This document shows positions 17,818 through 26,868 of a DNA stretch of 64,000 bases, piece after piece. The notes below the pieces were generated by a model that saw nothing but the letters and a program-made list of their open reading frames with translations, had not been told where the DNA came from and made no database searches. Each line of letters opens with the position of its first letter. Position 1 is the first letter of the stretch. Where the stretch lies: the NCBI GenBank assembly GCA_900176545.1, contig FWXP01000001.1, forward strand, positions 760,807 to 824,806, read 5' to 3'. Both the position numbers and the translations under genes were made by a program. Source of the stretch: Oscillospiraceae bacterium. GTDB taxonomy: Bacteria; Bacillota; Clostridia; Saccharofermentanales; Saccharofermentanaceae.

Positions 17818-18678
17818 TTAATCTCCTAATATATTTCTTTCCATAGATTCCTTAAGTTCCGGTGTATCTTCCTCTATATGAGAGAGGTATGTTATTACAA
17901 GTTTCTTCTTGGGAAGGCAGTAGCATTTCTGCTTTAATTTGCCGTTTATGGAGAAGCCGTCCCTGTATTTCCAGATGAAGAAACCGTATCCGCCTTCCCT
18001 GTTCATGATCTGAACTTTGGTAGCTTCATTAACATATCTTTCCGATAGTATCCTCTTACCCTCGTATATGCCGTTACCAGTAAGCATTAGACCTATCTTA
18101 CTTAAGTCATGTACGGAGAGCTTTATCTTGGAAGCTCCGTAGAAGATTCCTTCGGGAGATCTGTCGTATTCGTATTCTTTTATGTTCAAAGGAGCAAATA
18201 TCTCCCTTTCGATAAAGCATCCCAGGTCTTCTCCTATAGCGACATGAAGAGCTGCACCGACAAGGTATGCAGAGATATTACTGTAGCTGAATCTTTCTTC
18301 TTCGGGAGCAGTCGGTACTATATCGAGGCTGTACTTCAACCAGTTATCGCCTTCTGCCCTGAAGGGAAATCCGTCTACGGACATCGTAAGAAATCTCTTT
18401 ACGGAAAGCTTAGCGTAAGCATTTCGAGCTTCTTCTCGCATCTTATGTACGTATTCTTCGGGGATGTAATCCAGGATAGATCTGTCGATATCTATAAGGC
18501 CTCTGTCCCAAGCTATGCCTACGGCTACAGACAGTATGGTCTTGGTGGCGGAATAGATCTCGTAAAGTCCTTTTGTATCTCCCCAGCTGTGAGTAAGCTT
18601 TCCGTCTTCGTATACTTCCGTGCCGAATACGTTCCACTTATTCTTCTCTATGTCGTCCGTGAAGCTCTTAAAATCCAT
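17818..18678 (-). CDS. Beta-lactamase/penicillin-binding-like serine hydrolase
   Basis: 286 residues with the class C beta-lactamase/esterase fold. The SxxK nucleophile motif is SATK (Ser43, Lys46), the second motif is YSN in EERFSYSNISAYL, and GYGFFIWKYRDG may hold the third strand. There is no signal peptide, so a cytosolic esterase or peptidase is more likely than a true beta-lactamase. I choose the ATG at 18678, two bases after the preceding stop with GAGGTGA just before it. A GTG at 18684 is possible but has no ribosome binding site. Confidence 0.8.
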   Translation of the reverse strand: MDFKSFTDDIEKNKWNVFGTEVYEDGKLTHSWGDTKGLYEIYSATKTILSVAVGIAWDRGLIDIDRSILDYIPEEYVHKMREEARNAYAKLSVKRFLTMSVDGFPFRAEGDNWLKYSLDIVPTAPEEERFSYSNISAYLVGAALHVAIGEDLGCFIEREIFAPLNIKEYEYDRSPEGIFYGASKIKLSVHDLSKIGLMLTGNGIYEGKRILSERYVNEATKVQIMNREGGYGFFIWKYRDGFSINGKLKQKCYCLPKKKLVITYLSHIEEDTPELKESMERNILGD

Positions 18679-18680
18679 TG

Positions 18681-19775
18681 TCACCTCTTTTGTGTGAATG
18701 TGTTGCCGGCGCTCTTTACAAGCTTGAAGAAAGTCTCTCTTAAGGCTCTCTTAGTCTTGTCGTCAAGACTTGAATATGTCTTAAGGAGAGCATTGGCGGT
18801 GCCGATCTTATTCTCGCCGAACTGCGTAACGCTCTTCTTATCGCCTGACGTAAGAAGTCTGTAGACGGTATCTACGAACGAAGATCTCTCCTCCATACTG
18901 AGGCTTCCTATCCAATCCTTGAGAGTATGGTCGATAAAGCGGCTCTCCTTATCTACTGTATCCAGGCAGACAAAGCCGTCCTTATTTACTTCCCATGTAA
19001 GAAGCTCGTGCTGCATTATGCCGGCGCCGTTAGAGGACACTACGGAATATTGTTCCATATGCTCAAGGATCATGCCGACTACGGAGAACTGAGGGACATA
19101 GGTATGTATCTTACTTTCTATGGCAAGATACTGCTCCCTTAACATAAGATCTTCCGTAAATCCCGGACCGTCGAAATTATATATGGCAAGGATGGAATCC
19201 TGACAGTTGCATGTAGCAAATGCGCTGGCATATATAGAAAGGTTGCCTCCCTTGGAATGACCTCCTACGATAAAGGTTCCTTCCTTAAGGCCCATTCTGG
19301 CACTCTCGAAATAATCTAGAGCCGCGACCTGACCGGGGACGGGGAATTCGAATCCCATATTAAGATCTTCCTTCCAACCGATAAGGGTATCGTCCGTACC
19401 TCTGTAAGCAACATAGTAATTGCCTTCGCCGTCAAGCTCGAATACCACTGCGGCAAACTGTGTCTGACGCTCGATATCGATATCGTTTATAAAGCCGCTC
19501 ATCTTCATCTTATTGAAGCGTGCGGACTTGCTCATTAGCTGGATAAGCCTTATATCGTCCTTAGGTACTAATACCTTCTTCTCAAGGTCAGGAAGATTGA
19601 GCATCTCGTGGCACGCCTGCATAACGGACACGCTCTGTCTGAAGGAAGCGGGAACTATACCGTCAAAGGGCTCGTATGAGAATCTTGCAAGTATGGCGGC
19701 ATCTACATCGTTAAAGGGGACCTTATCTACAGGAAGATCGCCTCTCCATTCAAGATACTCAAAGATAGTATTCAT
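18681..19775 (-). CDS. Mbeg1/DUF2974-like alpha/beta-hydrolase
   Basis: 364 residues of a lipase-like alpha/beta hydrolase. Family signatures: MNTIFEYLEWRGDLP at the start, NDVDAAILARFSYEPFDGI, YRGTDDTLIGWKEDLNM, the nucleophile elbow GGHSKGGNLSIYAS and FDGPGFTED. No signal peptide or membrane segment is seen. The start at 19775 is set by GGAGG placed eight bases upstream within the end of priA. A longer frame to 19829 would overlap priA by 50 bases. The substrate is unknown; intracellular lipase or esterase activity is inferred from the fold. Confidence 0.85.
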   Translation of the reverse strand: MNTIFEYLEWRGDLPVDKVPFNDVDAAILARFSYEPFDGIVPASFRQSVSVMQACHEMLNLPDLEKKVLVPKDDIRLIQLMSKSARFNKMKMSGFINDIDIERQTQFAAVVFELDGEGNYYVAYRGTDDTLIGWKEDLNMGFEFPVPGQVAALDYFESARMGLKEGTFIVGGHSKGGNLSIYASAFATCNCQDSILAIYNFDGPGFTEDLMLREQYLAIESKIHTYVPQFSVVGMILEHMEQYSVVSSNGAGIMQHELLTWEVNKDGFVCLDTVDKESRFIDHTLKDWIGSLSMEERSSFVDTVYRLLTSGDKKSVTQFGENKIGTANALLKTYSSLDDKTKRALRETFFKLVKSAGNTFTQKR

Positions 19776-19779
19776 ATCA

Positions 19780-22047
19780 TCAGCCTCCGCAATCGTTATC
19801 GAATGATATCGGATATTCTGAAGGGTCAAAGTCTTTCATCAGCTGAGAGAAAACGGCATTAAGAGATGACTTGTTGACCGCCTTGATCATGAAGCTCATC
19901 CTGTATCTGCCTCTAAGCTCATATATGGGTGAAGGAACGGGACCGTACAGCTCAAAAGCATACTTCTCCGGTTGCACCTTCAGAAAGTCTTTAAGGTATA
20001 TAGACAGTATATCAGTTTTTGCCATAAGATCGTCTTCATTAGGAAGAGATAATAATATCTCGCCCGATGCCTTGAACGGAGGAAGTGCCATCGCCTCCCT
20101 GTATCTTATCTCTTCTTCGTAGAAAGCTTCGTAGTTCTGCTTTGCCGCATAGATAAGAAGAGGATTATCGGGATGAAGGCTCTGAAGATATACATCGCCT
20201 TCAGATCCCTTACGACCCGCTCTTCCCGCAGCCTGCGTTATCAGCTGGAATGCTCGCTCCGAAGATCTGTAATCAGATGAACTTGCTATAAGATCCGCGC
20301 CGATTATTCCTACTACCGTAACGTCCGGGAAGTCGTGACCTTTGGCGATCATCTGAGTACCTATAAGGATCTGTGCCTCGTGATTTCTGAAGGACTCCAG
20401 TATCCTCTCGTGATCTCCGGGATGCATAGTCGTATCCTGATCCATACGAAGGACTTTGGATCCGGGGAAGATATTCCCCAGCATCTCCTCAAGCTGCTGC
20501 GTACCGATTCCGGCTCTTATGAAGTTGCCGCCTCCGCAGCCTTTGCAGACGGCATCTCTTGCGGGAACGGTATATCCGCAATAGTGGCATATGAGCATCC
20601 TTCCAGTCTGATCTTTTCCCTTTATCCTTATGCCGTTATGAAGGGTCATGCCCACAGAGCAGTTAGGGCAGGAACAGGGCTCTCCGCAGTCTTCGCATAT
20701 AAGAGTCCTGGAATAACCTCTTCTGTTAAGGAAGAGAAGGACCTGCTTTTTATCAGCTATAGCCTTAGCCATCGCTCTTCTTAAAGGCAGAGACAGAAGA
20801 TCTCCTGCGCCTTCTTTTATCTGGTCCTTCATGTTGACTATGTGGACCTTGGGAAGAACGGCATCGGGATTGCCTCTCTTCTTCATGGTTATGAGATTAT
20901 ATACGCCCTTCTTCGCCGCATAGTAGGAACTTACGGAAGGCGTAGCGGACCCCAGGACTACGGCACAAGCATTGAGCTTGGCTCTCATGAGTGCTATATC
21001 CCTGGCATTGAACCTGGGAAATGATTCCGACTTATACGAAGAGTCGTGCTCCTCGTCGATAATGATTAGCTTAAGATCCGTTACGGGAGCAAAGATACAG
21101 CTTCGAGGTCCTACTACGATCTTAGCCTGACCTCTCCTTATCTTCTCCCACTCATAGAATCTCTGCTTGTCGGAAAGCCTGCTGTGCATTACCGCGGCAG
21201 TATCTCCGAACCTTGCTCTTATCCAGTTTACAGTCTGAGGCGTAAGGCTTATCTCTGGAACTAGATAGATAACCTTGCCGCCCTTCTCCATAACGTCTCC
21301 CGCGCACTTTAAGTAGACTTCCGTCTTACCGCTTCCGGTAATTCCGTGAAGGAGGAAGACTTCTGCTTTCTGGGAGGTTGTTATGGCTTCCACTGCATTT
21401 TTCTGCTCATCATTTAGGGTATGTACCACGTTGAAGGCTTCATCAAGCTCAGTATCGGGAATGGCAGAAGGGATCTCTGCTTCGGTATCTTCCCTTTTCT
21501 CAAGATACAGGAAGCCTTTGTCGCGAACTGACTTTAACTGCGCCTCCGTTGCCTTACATGCAGCAAGAAGAGCCTTCTTCTCTACTTCACCTTTCTCCAG
21601 GAGATATTCCAGGATATGTATGTGCGTTATTGACCTTAATGTGCCTGAAGCTATAGCTTCTTTTGCATCTTCGTCAGACTGAAGAGATATAAATGTCGCT
21701 TGAGGCATAGAAGCCTTTCCCACGACAGAAGGCACCATAAGGGCTATAACATCCCCCATAGTGCAAAGAAGGCGTGAAGATAAAGGCTTTATAAGACTAA
21801 GTTGCTCTCCTGTAAGAACGGGGATATCGTCCATTATGTCGAATATCTCCTTGAGCTTTACTTCGCTCTTATCCTCTTCCTGCAAAGAATATATAACGGC
21901 AGTCTTCATCCTGTTGCCGCGCCCGAAAGGCACCAGCACATAAAGACCCTCCTTGATCTTCTCCTTCAGCTTATCCGGAACAAGATAAGTAAAGAGCTTA
22001 TCTGTAGCTCTTACGCTGTCTCTTAAGATGACCTTCGCAGTAAGCAT
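19780..22047 (-). CDS. priA: Primosomal replication-restart helicase PriA
   Basis: A 755-residue superfamily 2 helicase that reloads the replisome at stalled forks. The Walker A motif is HGITGSGKTEVYL and the DEAH-type Walker B is IIDEEHDSSYK. Zinc-binding cysteine clusters follow (CEDCGEPCSCPNC and CHYCGYTVPARDAVCKGCGG). The helicase C-terminal motifs GTQMIAKGHDFPDVTVV and QAAGRAGRKG are intact. Length is typical. It lies three bases after polC. Confidence 0.97.
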   Translation of the reverse strand: MLTAKVILRDSVRATDKLFTYLVPDKLKEKIKEGLYVLVPFGRGNRMKTAVIYSLQEEDKSEVKLKEIFDIMDDIPVLTGEQLSLIKPLSSRLLCTMGDVIALMVPSVVGKASMPQATFISLQSDEDAKEAIASGTLRSITHIHILEYLLEKGEVEKKALLAACKATEAQLKSVRDKGFLYLEKREDTEAEIPSAIPDTELDEAFNVVHTLNDEQKNAVEAITTSQKAEVFLLHGITGSGKTEVYLKCAGDVMEKGGKVIYLVPEISLTPQTVNWIRARFGDTAAVMHSRLSDKQRFYEWEKIRRGQAKIVVGPRSCIFAPVTDLKLIIIDEEHDSSYKSESFPRFNARDIALMRAKLNACAVVLGSATPSVSSYYAAKKGVYNLITMKKRGNPDAVLPKVHIVNMKDQIKEGAGDLLSLPLRRAMAKAIADKKQVLLFLNRRGYSRTLICEDCGEPCSCPNCSVGMTLHNGIRIKGKDQTGRMLICHYCGYTVPARDAVCKGCGGGNFIRAGIGTQQLEEMLGNIFPGSKVLRMDQDTTMHPGDHERILESFRNHEAQILIGTQMIAKGHDFPDVTVVGIIGADLIASSSDYRSSERAFQLITQAAGRAGRKGSEGDVYLQSLHPDNPLLIYAAKQNYEAFYEEEIRYREAMALPPFKASGEILLSLPNEDDLMAKTDILSIYLKDFLKVQPEKYAFELYGPVPSPIYELRGRYRMSFMIKAVNKSSLNAVFSQLMKDFDPSEYPISFDNDCGG

Positions 22048-22050
22048 ATA

Positions 22051-25000
22051 TTAACCGCCCAGCATCGAGAAGATATCGATCTGGCTCGTCTCGGGAAGGT
22101 CTTCAAGGAGGCCGTAATCGGCAAGAGTCTGAAGCGCAGACTTACCGATACCGCTTCGCTGCATAAGATCCTCTCTTGTACCGAAAGGAGCCTCGTCCCT
22201 TGCCTTCGTTATTGCTTCCGCCATGGAATCCGAGATGGAATCGATGGAAGATAACGGAGGCAGGATCTTGCCCTTCTCCACCTTCACGAAGTTCGTGGCA
22301 TGGGAAGTATTGATATCTATGGGAAGGAATTCGATACCTCTGTGGTACATCTCCTCGATGATCTCACAAAGATAGTATTCCGACTTTGTCTTAGGGTTAT
22401 TGTCCTGGTGCATGAGCTCATTTAGAAGTCTTCTTCTCTCGGTAAGAGCAGCTTCACCCTGACACATGGTATTGGCGCTGAATTCCTCTCCTCTGATGGT
22501 ATAGAATGCGCAGTAATACTCTTCAGGGTAGTAGACCTTGAACCATGCTACACGGAGCGTGGAGATGGAATATGCTGCGGCATGCGCCTTAGGGAACATG
22601 TACTTGATCTTCTCACATGAACCGATATACCAGTCGGGAACGTCGTGCTCCTTCATGGTCTCCTTCCACTTCTCCCACTTCTCTGGTACCTGACCTCCGG
22701 CGACCTTACCCTTACGGACATTCTCCATGATGTCGAATGCATCCTTATTGGGAACTCCCCAGTAGATGAGCCTTGTCATGATGGAGTCACGACATCCGAT
22801 AACGGAATTAAGGTCACAGATACCGTCTCTTATGAGATCCTGAGCATTACCCGTCCATACGTCGGTACCGTGTGACAGACCCATGAGCTGAACAAGGTCA
22901 TAGAACCTTCTCGGCTTTGCTTCCTTGATCATGCCTCGCGCCATGTGGGTACCAAGCTCCGACAGACCAAGGGTCGCAGAACCCGCTTCCGTCGCTTCCA
23001 GAGGGAATCCGAGAGCATTAGTGGATTCAAGAAGGCTCATTACCTTATCGTCAGGGACAGGGATAGTGGTAACGTCTATTCCCGTAAGATCCTGGAGCAT
23101 ACGAAGTACCGTAGGATCCGCATGACCTAAGATATCGAGCTTAAGGATGGTATCGTGCATCGCATGGAAGTCGAAGTGGGTAGTTATGATACCGCAGTCC
23201 GTCTTATTGGCAGGATACTGGATGGCCGTGAATTCATATACGTCCATCTCCTTGGGAACAACGACGATACCGCCCGGGTGCTGAGACGTCGTTCTCTTAA
23301 CTCCGATTATTCCCTCCGACATATATGTGAGCATCGCATTGGAGTAATTAACTCCCTTCATCTCGGCGACACTCTTGGCAACACCGATGGCATTCTTATC
23401 GGCATAAGTACCGATGGTACCTGCTCTGAATGTGTGCGTATGACCGAAGAGGAACTCGACATATTTATGAGCTCTGGGCTGATAAGCACTTGAGAAGTTA
23501 AGGTCGATATCAGGCTCCTTATCTCCGTTAAAGCCCAGGAACGTCTCGAAAGGAATATCCTGTCCGTCCTTGACCATTCTCTCGCCGCATTCGGGACAGT
23601 CTTTGACATCCATATCAAATCCCGAACCGTATTCACCGGAGTTATCGAATTCCACATAACAGCACTTGGGACACCTGTAATGAGGCGGCAGCGGGTTGAC
23701 CTCCGAGATACCGCACATGGTAGCCGCGAAGGAAGATCCTACCGATCCTCTGGAACCTACGATATATCCGTCGTTATTTGACTTCTTAACGAGACGGTAC
23801 GCGATATAGTACATGATGGCGAATCCGTGACCGATGATGGACTTGAGCTCCTTCTCGAGCCTTGCCTTTACCACTTCGTTAAGAACGCCGTTATGCCTGT
23901 AGAGCCTGTTAGCTCTGGTAAATGCGATATCCCTGACATCTGCGGCAGCTCGTCCGATGATAGGAGGATATGTGCCGTCGGGGAAAGGCTTGATACCGTA
24001 CTCGATCATGTCTGCGATCTTATTGGTGTTGGCTACTACTACCTCAAATGCCTTCTCTTCTCCAAGGTATGAGAATTCTCTGAGCATCTCGTCAGTGGAC
24101 CTGAAATACAGATCACTTTGCATCTCGGCATCGGCAAATCCCATGTTCATAAGAAGGTACTTACGATACATGCCGTCCTCGGGATTTAAGAAGTGCGAGT
24201 CGGTAGTAGCTACGCAGGGCATGCCGAACCAGTCTGCGACCTCTACGAGAAGCTCATTAACGATCCTTATGTCATTTGCATCAAGAGGCACATTGCCCGT
24301 ATCGGACTTAGCCGGATCCTGCCTTGTCATGAACATATTGTTGCACAGAGGCTGGATCTCCACATATTCATAGAGGCTCAGTATGTCCTTGAAGTCTTCT
24401 GACTTACGAAGCTCTTCCATGCATGCGGCTCTGTCCTTGCCGCAAGACTTATAGGTCTTAAGGACAGCCCTGTATATCTCACCTCGCTCGCAGGCGCCAC
24501 CCACGATGATAGATGACTTGAAGTACTTAAGAAGGCTCTTGGGAGTCCTGGGTCTTCTGTGGAAATAATGCACATGAGACTCTGATACGAGCCTGTAGAG
24601 GTTATAAAGGCCCATATTGTTCCTTACCAGATAGATGATATGGTAAGTCGGATTATCCTTGGACTTTATCTGATCATGGGAATAGTGGCCTATATCCTTA
24701 TTAAGCTTAGTAGGATCTGCGGAACCCTTATCCTTTATATATCCGGCGATAAGGCCTGCATTTATCCTGCATTCGTCGATAAGTTCATTACCCGTAAGAT
24801 CTATATCACCTGAGAGGTCCTTACATGCTGCTGCCTCATCGATATACTCATTGTCCTTATAGACATACTTAAGGATATCTTCAGTGCTTATGGCTGGCTG
24901 AAGGAACTTATGACGATAGTAGACATGGTCCTCTATGTTGATACCAAATCCTGCTCTTCTTATGAACGCAAGAGCCGTAAAGACATCGGGACCTGCAATA

Positions 25001-26868
25001 TAGGAATCACCTATGAACTCCAAGAGCTCGCCTACTCTGTAATAAGAATCGCAAGGCTCACCCTGGCCCGTATAGATGATATCCTCTACCTCGGCGTAGA
25101 AGTCTGCTACATGCTCGTACTCCAATACGTCCGGAACGAACTCTATGTCGTCCTCGGCATACTCTCCGATGACAGGCAGATCGATATTTAACACATGAGA
25201 CTTATCCTCATGTGAAGGCGCGCTCTTGGATGCGATATTCTCGTCGCGAAGTTCCTCGGGTATCTCCTCGGGGTCCCACAAAGTCCTGTCGATATCCTTT
25301 CGTGAGAACTCCATAGCATCCTCATCGGATTCACCTTCGGGAGGGATCCTTACGGCCTTATAGCCCTTGAGCCTGTACTTACTCGCCGCTATATGCGTGA
25401 TCTTATCGGTACAGGAATCCTTACCCGTCGTCCTTATGGCGATGGATACGATATTTCCCGCATGACGTCTCTCTTCCTCTTCGAAAGGAAGATTATAGAA
25501 GATCGTGGGGCCGTCGTCTGCAAGATATCCCTCGCAGCCTAAGATCGCCTTGAACTTCTCGTCGGTATCACCGACTGTCAGCTTCTTAGCCGTGTTATAT
25601 ACTTCGGGGAATGCCTGTACTACGCCGTGGTCAGTGATGGCGCACGCCTTATGTCCGAAGGAAGCAGCCAGCTTCATGATGGCCGCGGGATCAGATACGG
25701 CATCCTTCTCACTCATCTTGGAGTGGACATGAAGCTCTACTCTCTTCATGTCGGCGTAGTCCTTACGCTTAGGAGGCTTCTGAGCCTCGAAGATGCCCTG
25801 TACCTTAAGGTTGAACTCGCCCCTGTTGTACTGAGGCTCACCCTGGAATCCTGCCCAGCCGCCCTTCTTGAACATCTTCTCAAAGGCATCTGCTTCCTGA
25901 GGCTTAACGAACATGATGCCCGCGATACCGCCCGTCTTGTCTATGATATTAAACTTGGCGATAACGACCTTACCGGACTTACTGAGCTTCAGATCGTCCG
26001 TAAGAGTAAGGTTACCTACTACATTAACGATATTCTCTTCTGCGGTAACATCCTTGATATCAAAGAGCTCTACGCCCTTTGTTACCTTACCGAAGATGGA
26101 ATCGGCATTCTTCTTTATAAACTCCCTGGAAGTTCCCTGGTCATTGGACTTATTTATCTTCTGCTGTTCCTTGGCCTTATATTCCCAGGAATTCTTATTG
26201 ACCTTCTCCTCGCCTTCGCCTGCGGCCTCCTTCTCCTTCTCTTCCTGCAACCTTGTCTGCTCCTGAGCCTCAGCCATTATCTCCGGAGGGATATAAGGCA
26301 TATAAGCGTCAGCAGGCATGGGAGGCGGAGGTACCAGATCGGATTCGTCGACGATCATATCGCAATAATCAGTATCGGGCATCGGCTCGAGCTCGGTAAG
26401 GACCAGATACGAACCTTCCAGCTGTACATTTAATACCGTCTCCGTAAAGTTCATTACGGCGCTCTCGATCTTGTTCTTAACAGGCTCATCCACGAACATC
26501 TCAAATACCGCATCAAGGGTCACTTTGAGCTTAAGATCGTCATCTACTTCGAACCTGCACTTATCAGCATAACAAAGATCACTGCTCTTATTCCTGAGAG
26601 CATAGATGATATACGGATTAAGATTCTTTATATATTCTGATACGTTATCCCTTGTTGCGGACGTAAAGAGAAGCTTAAGATCGCAGTCAGTCTGTCTCTT
26701 GATCTCATTTGCAAATTCACATAAGGCATTATCCTGTTCGGGAAGTCCTGACAGCACAAGACGAAGAACACTCCTGTCCTTAAAAAGATCTATCTTTTCA
26801 ACCGTGATGTCCTGAAGTCCGCGGATCTTCTCTGCGGACATACCAAGCATTGCAGCAATTCTCTTCAT
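22051..26868 (-). CDS. polC: DNA polymerase III PolC, with degenerate proofreading exonuclease domain
   Basis: 1605 residues, longer than typical PolC (~1440). Order: N-terminal domain with a charged Glu/Lys/Pro insertion (~190-260), OB fold (~285-370), PHP domain beginning at RVELHVHSKMSEKDA (~378), an exonuclease-like insert (~465-735), the rest of PHP, then the polymerase: GSRGSVGSSFAATM (~1040), a Cys4 zinc site and the catalytic PDIDLNFS (~1120), KLDILGHADPT, and helix-hairpin-helix IGKSALQTL near the end. The exonuclease DxE motif (usually FDVETTG) reads IAIRTTG. The HNASFD motif reads GPDVFT, and the last motif lacks its His but keeps Asp (NELIDE). Proofreading by this domain is therefore doubtful. 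PHP metal ligands look complete. It overlaps ispG by one base. Confidence 0.95.
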   Translation of the reverse strand: MKRIAAMLGMSAEKIRGLQDITVEKIDLFKDRSVLRLVLSGLPEQDNALCEFANEIKRQTDCDLKLLFTSATRDNVSEYIKNLNPYIIYALRNKSSDLCYADKCRFEVDDDLKLKVTLDAVFEMFVDEPVKNKIESAVMNFTETVLNVQLEGSYLVLTELEPMPDTDYCDMIVDESDLVPPPPMPADAYMPYIPPEIMAEAQEQTRLQEEKEKEAAGEGEEKVNKNSWEYKAKEQQKINKSNDQGTSREFIKKNADSIFGKVTKGVELFDIKDVTAEENIVNVVGNLTLTDDLKLSKSGKVVIAKFNIIDKTGGIAGIMFVKPQEADAFEKMFKKGGWAGFQGEPQYNRGEFNLKVQGIFEAQKPPKRKDYADMKRVELHVHSKMSEKDAVSDPAAIMKLAASFGHKACAITDHGVVQAFPEVYNTAKKLTVGDTDEKFKAILGCEGYLADDGPTIFYNLPFEEEERRHAGNIVSIAIRTTGKDSCTDKITHIAASKYRLKGYKAVRIPPEGESDEDAMEFSRKDIDRTLWDPEEIPEELRDENIASKSAPSHEDKSHVLNIDLPVIGEYAEDDIEFVPDVLEYEHVADFYAEVEDIIYTGQGEPCDSYYRVGELLEFIGDSYIAGPDVFTALAFIRRAGFGINIEDHVYYRHKFLQPAISTEDILKYVYKDNEYIDEAAACKDLSGDIDLTGNELIDECRINAGLIAGYIKDKGSADPTKLNKDIGHYSHDQIKSKDNPTYHIIYLVRNNMGLYNLYRLVSESHVHYFHRRPRTPKSLLKYFKSSIIVGGACERGEIYRAVLKTYKSCGKDRAACMEELRKSEDFKDILSLYEYVEIQPLCNNMFMTRQDPAKSDTGNVPLDANDIRIVNELLVEVADWFGMPCVATTDSHFLNPEDGMYRKYLLMNMGFADAEMQSDLYFRSTDEMLREFSYLGEEKAFEVVVANTNKIADMIEYGIKPFPDGTYPPIIGRAAADVRDIAFTRANRLYRHNGVLNEVVKARLEKELKSIIGHGFAIMYYIAYRLVKKSNNDGYIVGSRGSVGSSFAATMCGISEVNPLPPHYRCPKCCYVEFDNSGEYGSGFDMDVKDCPECGERMVKDGQDIPFETFLGFNGDKEPDIDLNFSSAYQPRAHKYVEFLFGHTHTFRAGTIGTYADKNAIGVAKSVAEMKGVNYSNAMLTYMSEGIIGVKRTTSQHPGGIVVVPKEMDVYEFTAIQYPANKTDCGIITTHFDFHAMHDTILKLDILGHADPTVLRMLQDLTGIDVTTIPVPDDKVMSLLESTNALGFPLEATEAGSATLGLSELGTHMARGMIKEAKPRRFYDLVQLMGLSHGTDVWTGNAQDLIRDGICDLNSVIGCRDSIMTRLIYWGVPNKDAFDIMENVRKGKVAGGQVPEKWEKWKETMKEHDVPDWYIGSCEKIKYMFPKAHAAAYSISTLRVAWFKVYYPEEYYCAFYTIRGEEFSANTMCQGEAALTERRRLLNELMHQDNNPKTKSEYYLCEIIEEMYHRGIEFLPIDINTSHATNFVKVEKGKILPPLSSIDSISDSMAEAITKARDEAPFGTREDLMQRSGIGKSALQTLADYGLLEDLPETSQIDIFSMLGG

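Noticed and set aside
25627..26433. A 268-codon plus-strand open frame
   Set aside because: Antisense to the N-terminal part of polC; Leu-rich product is a by-product of the opposite strand's charged codons.
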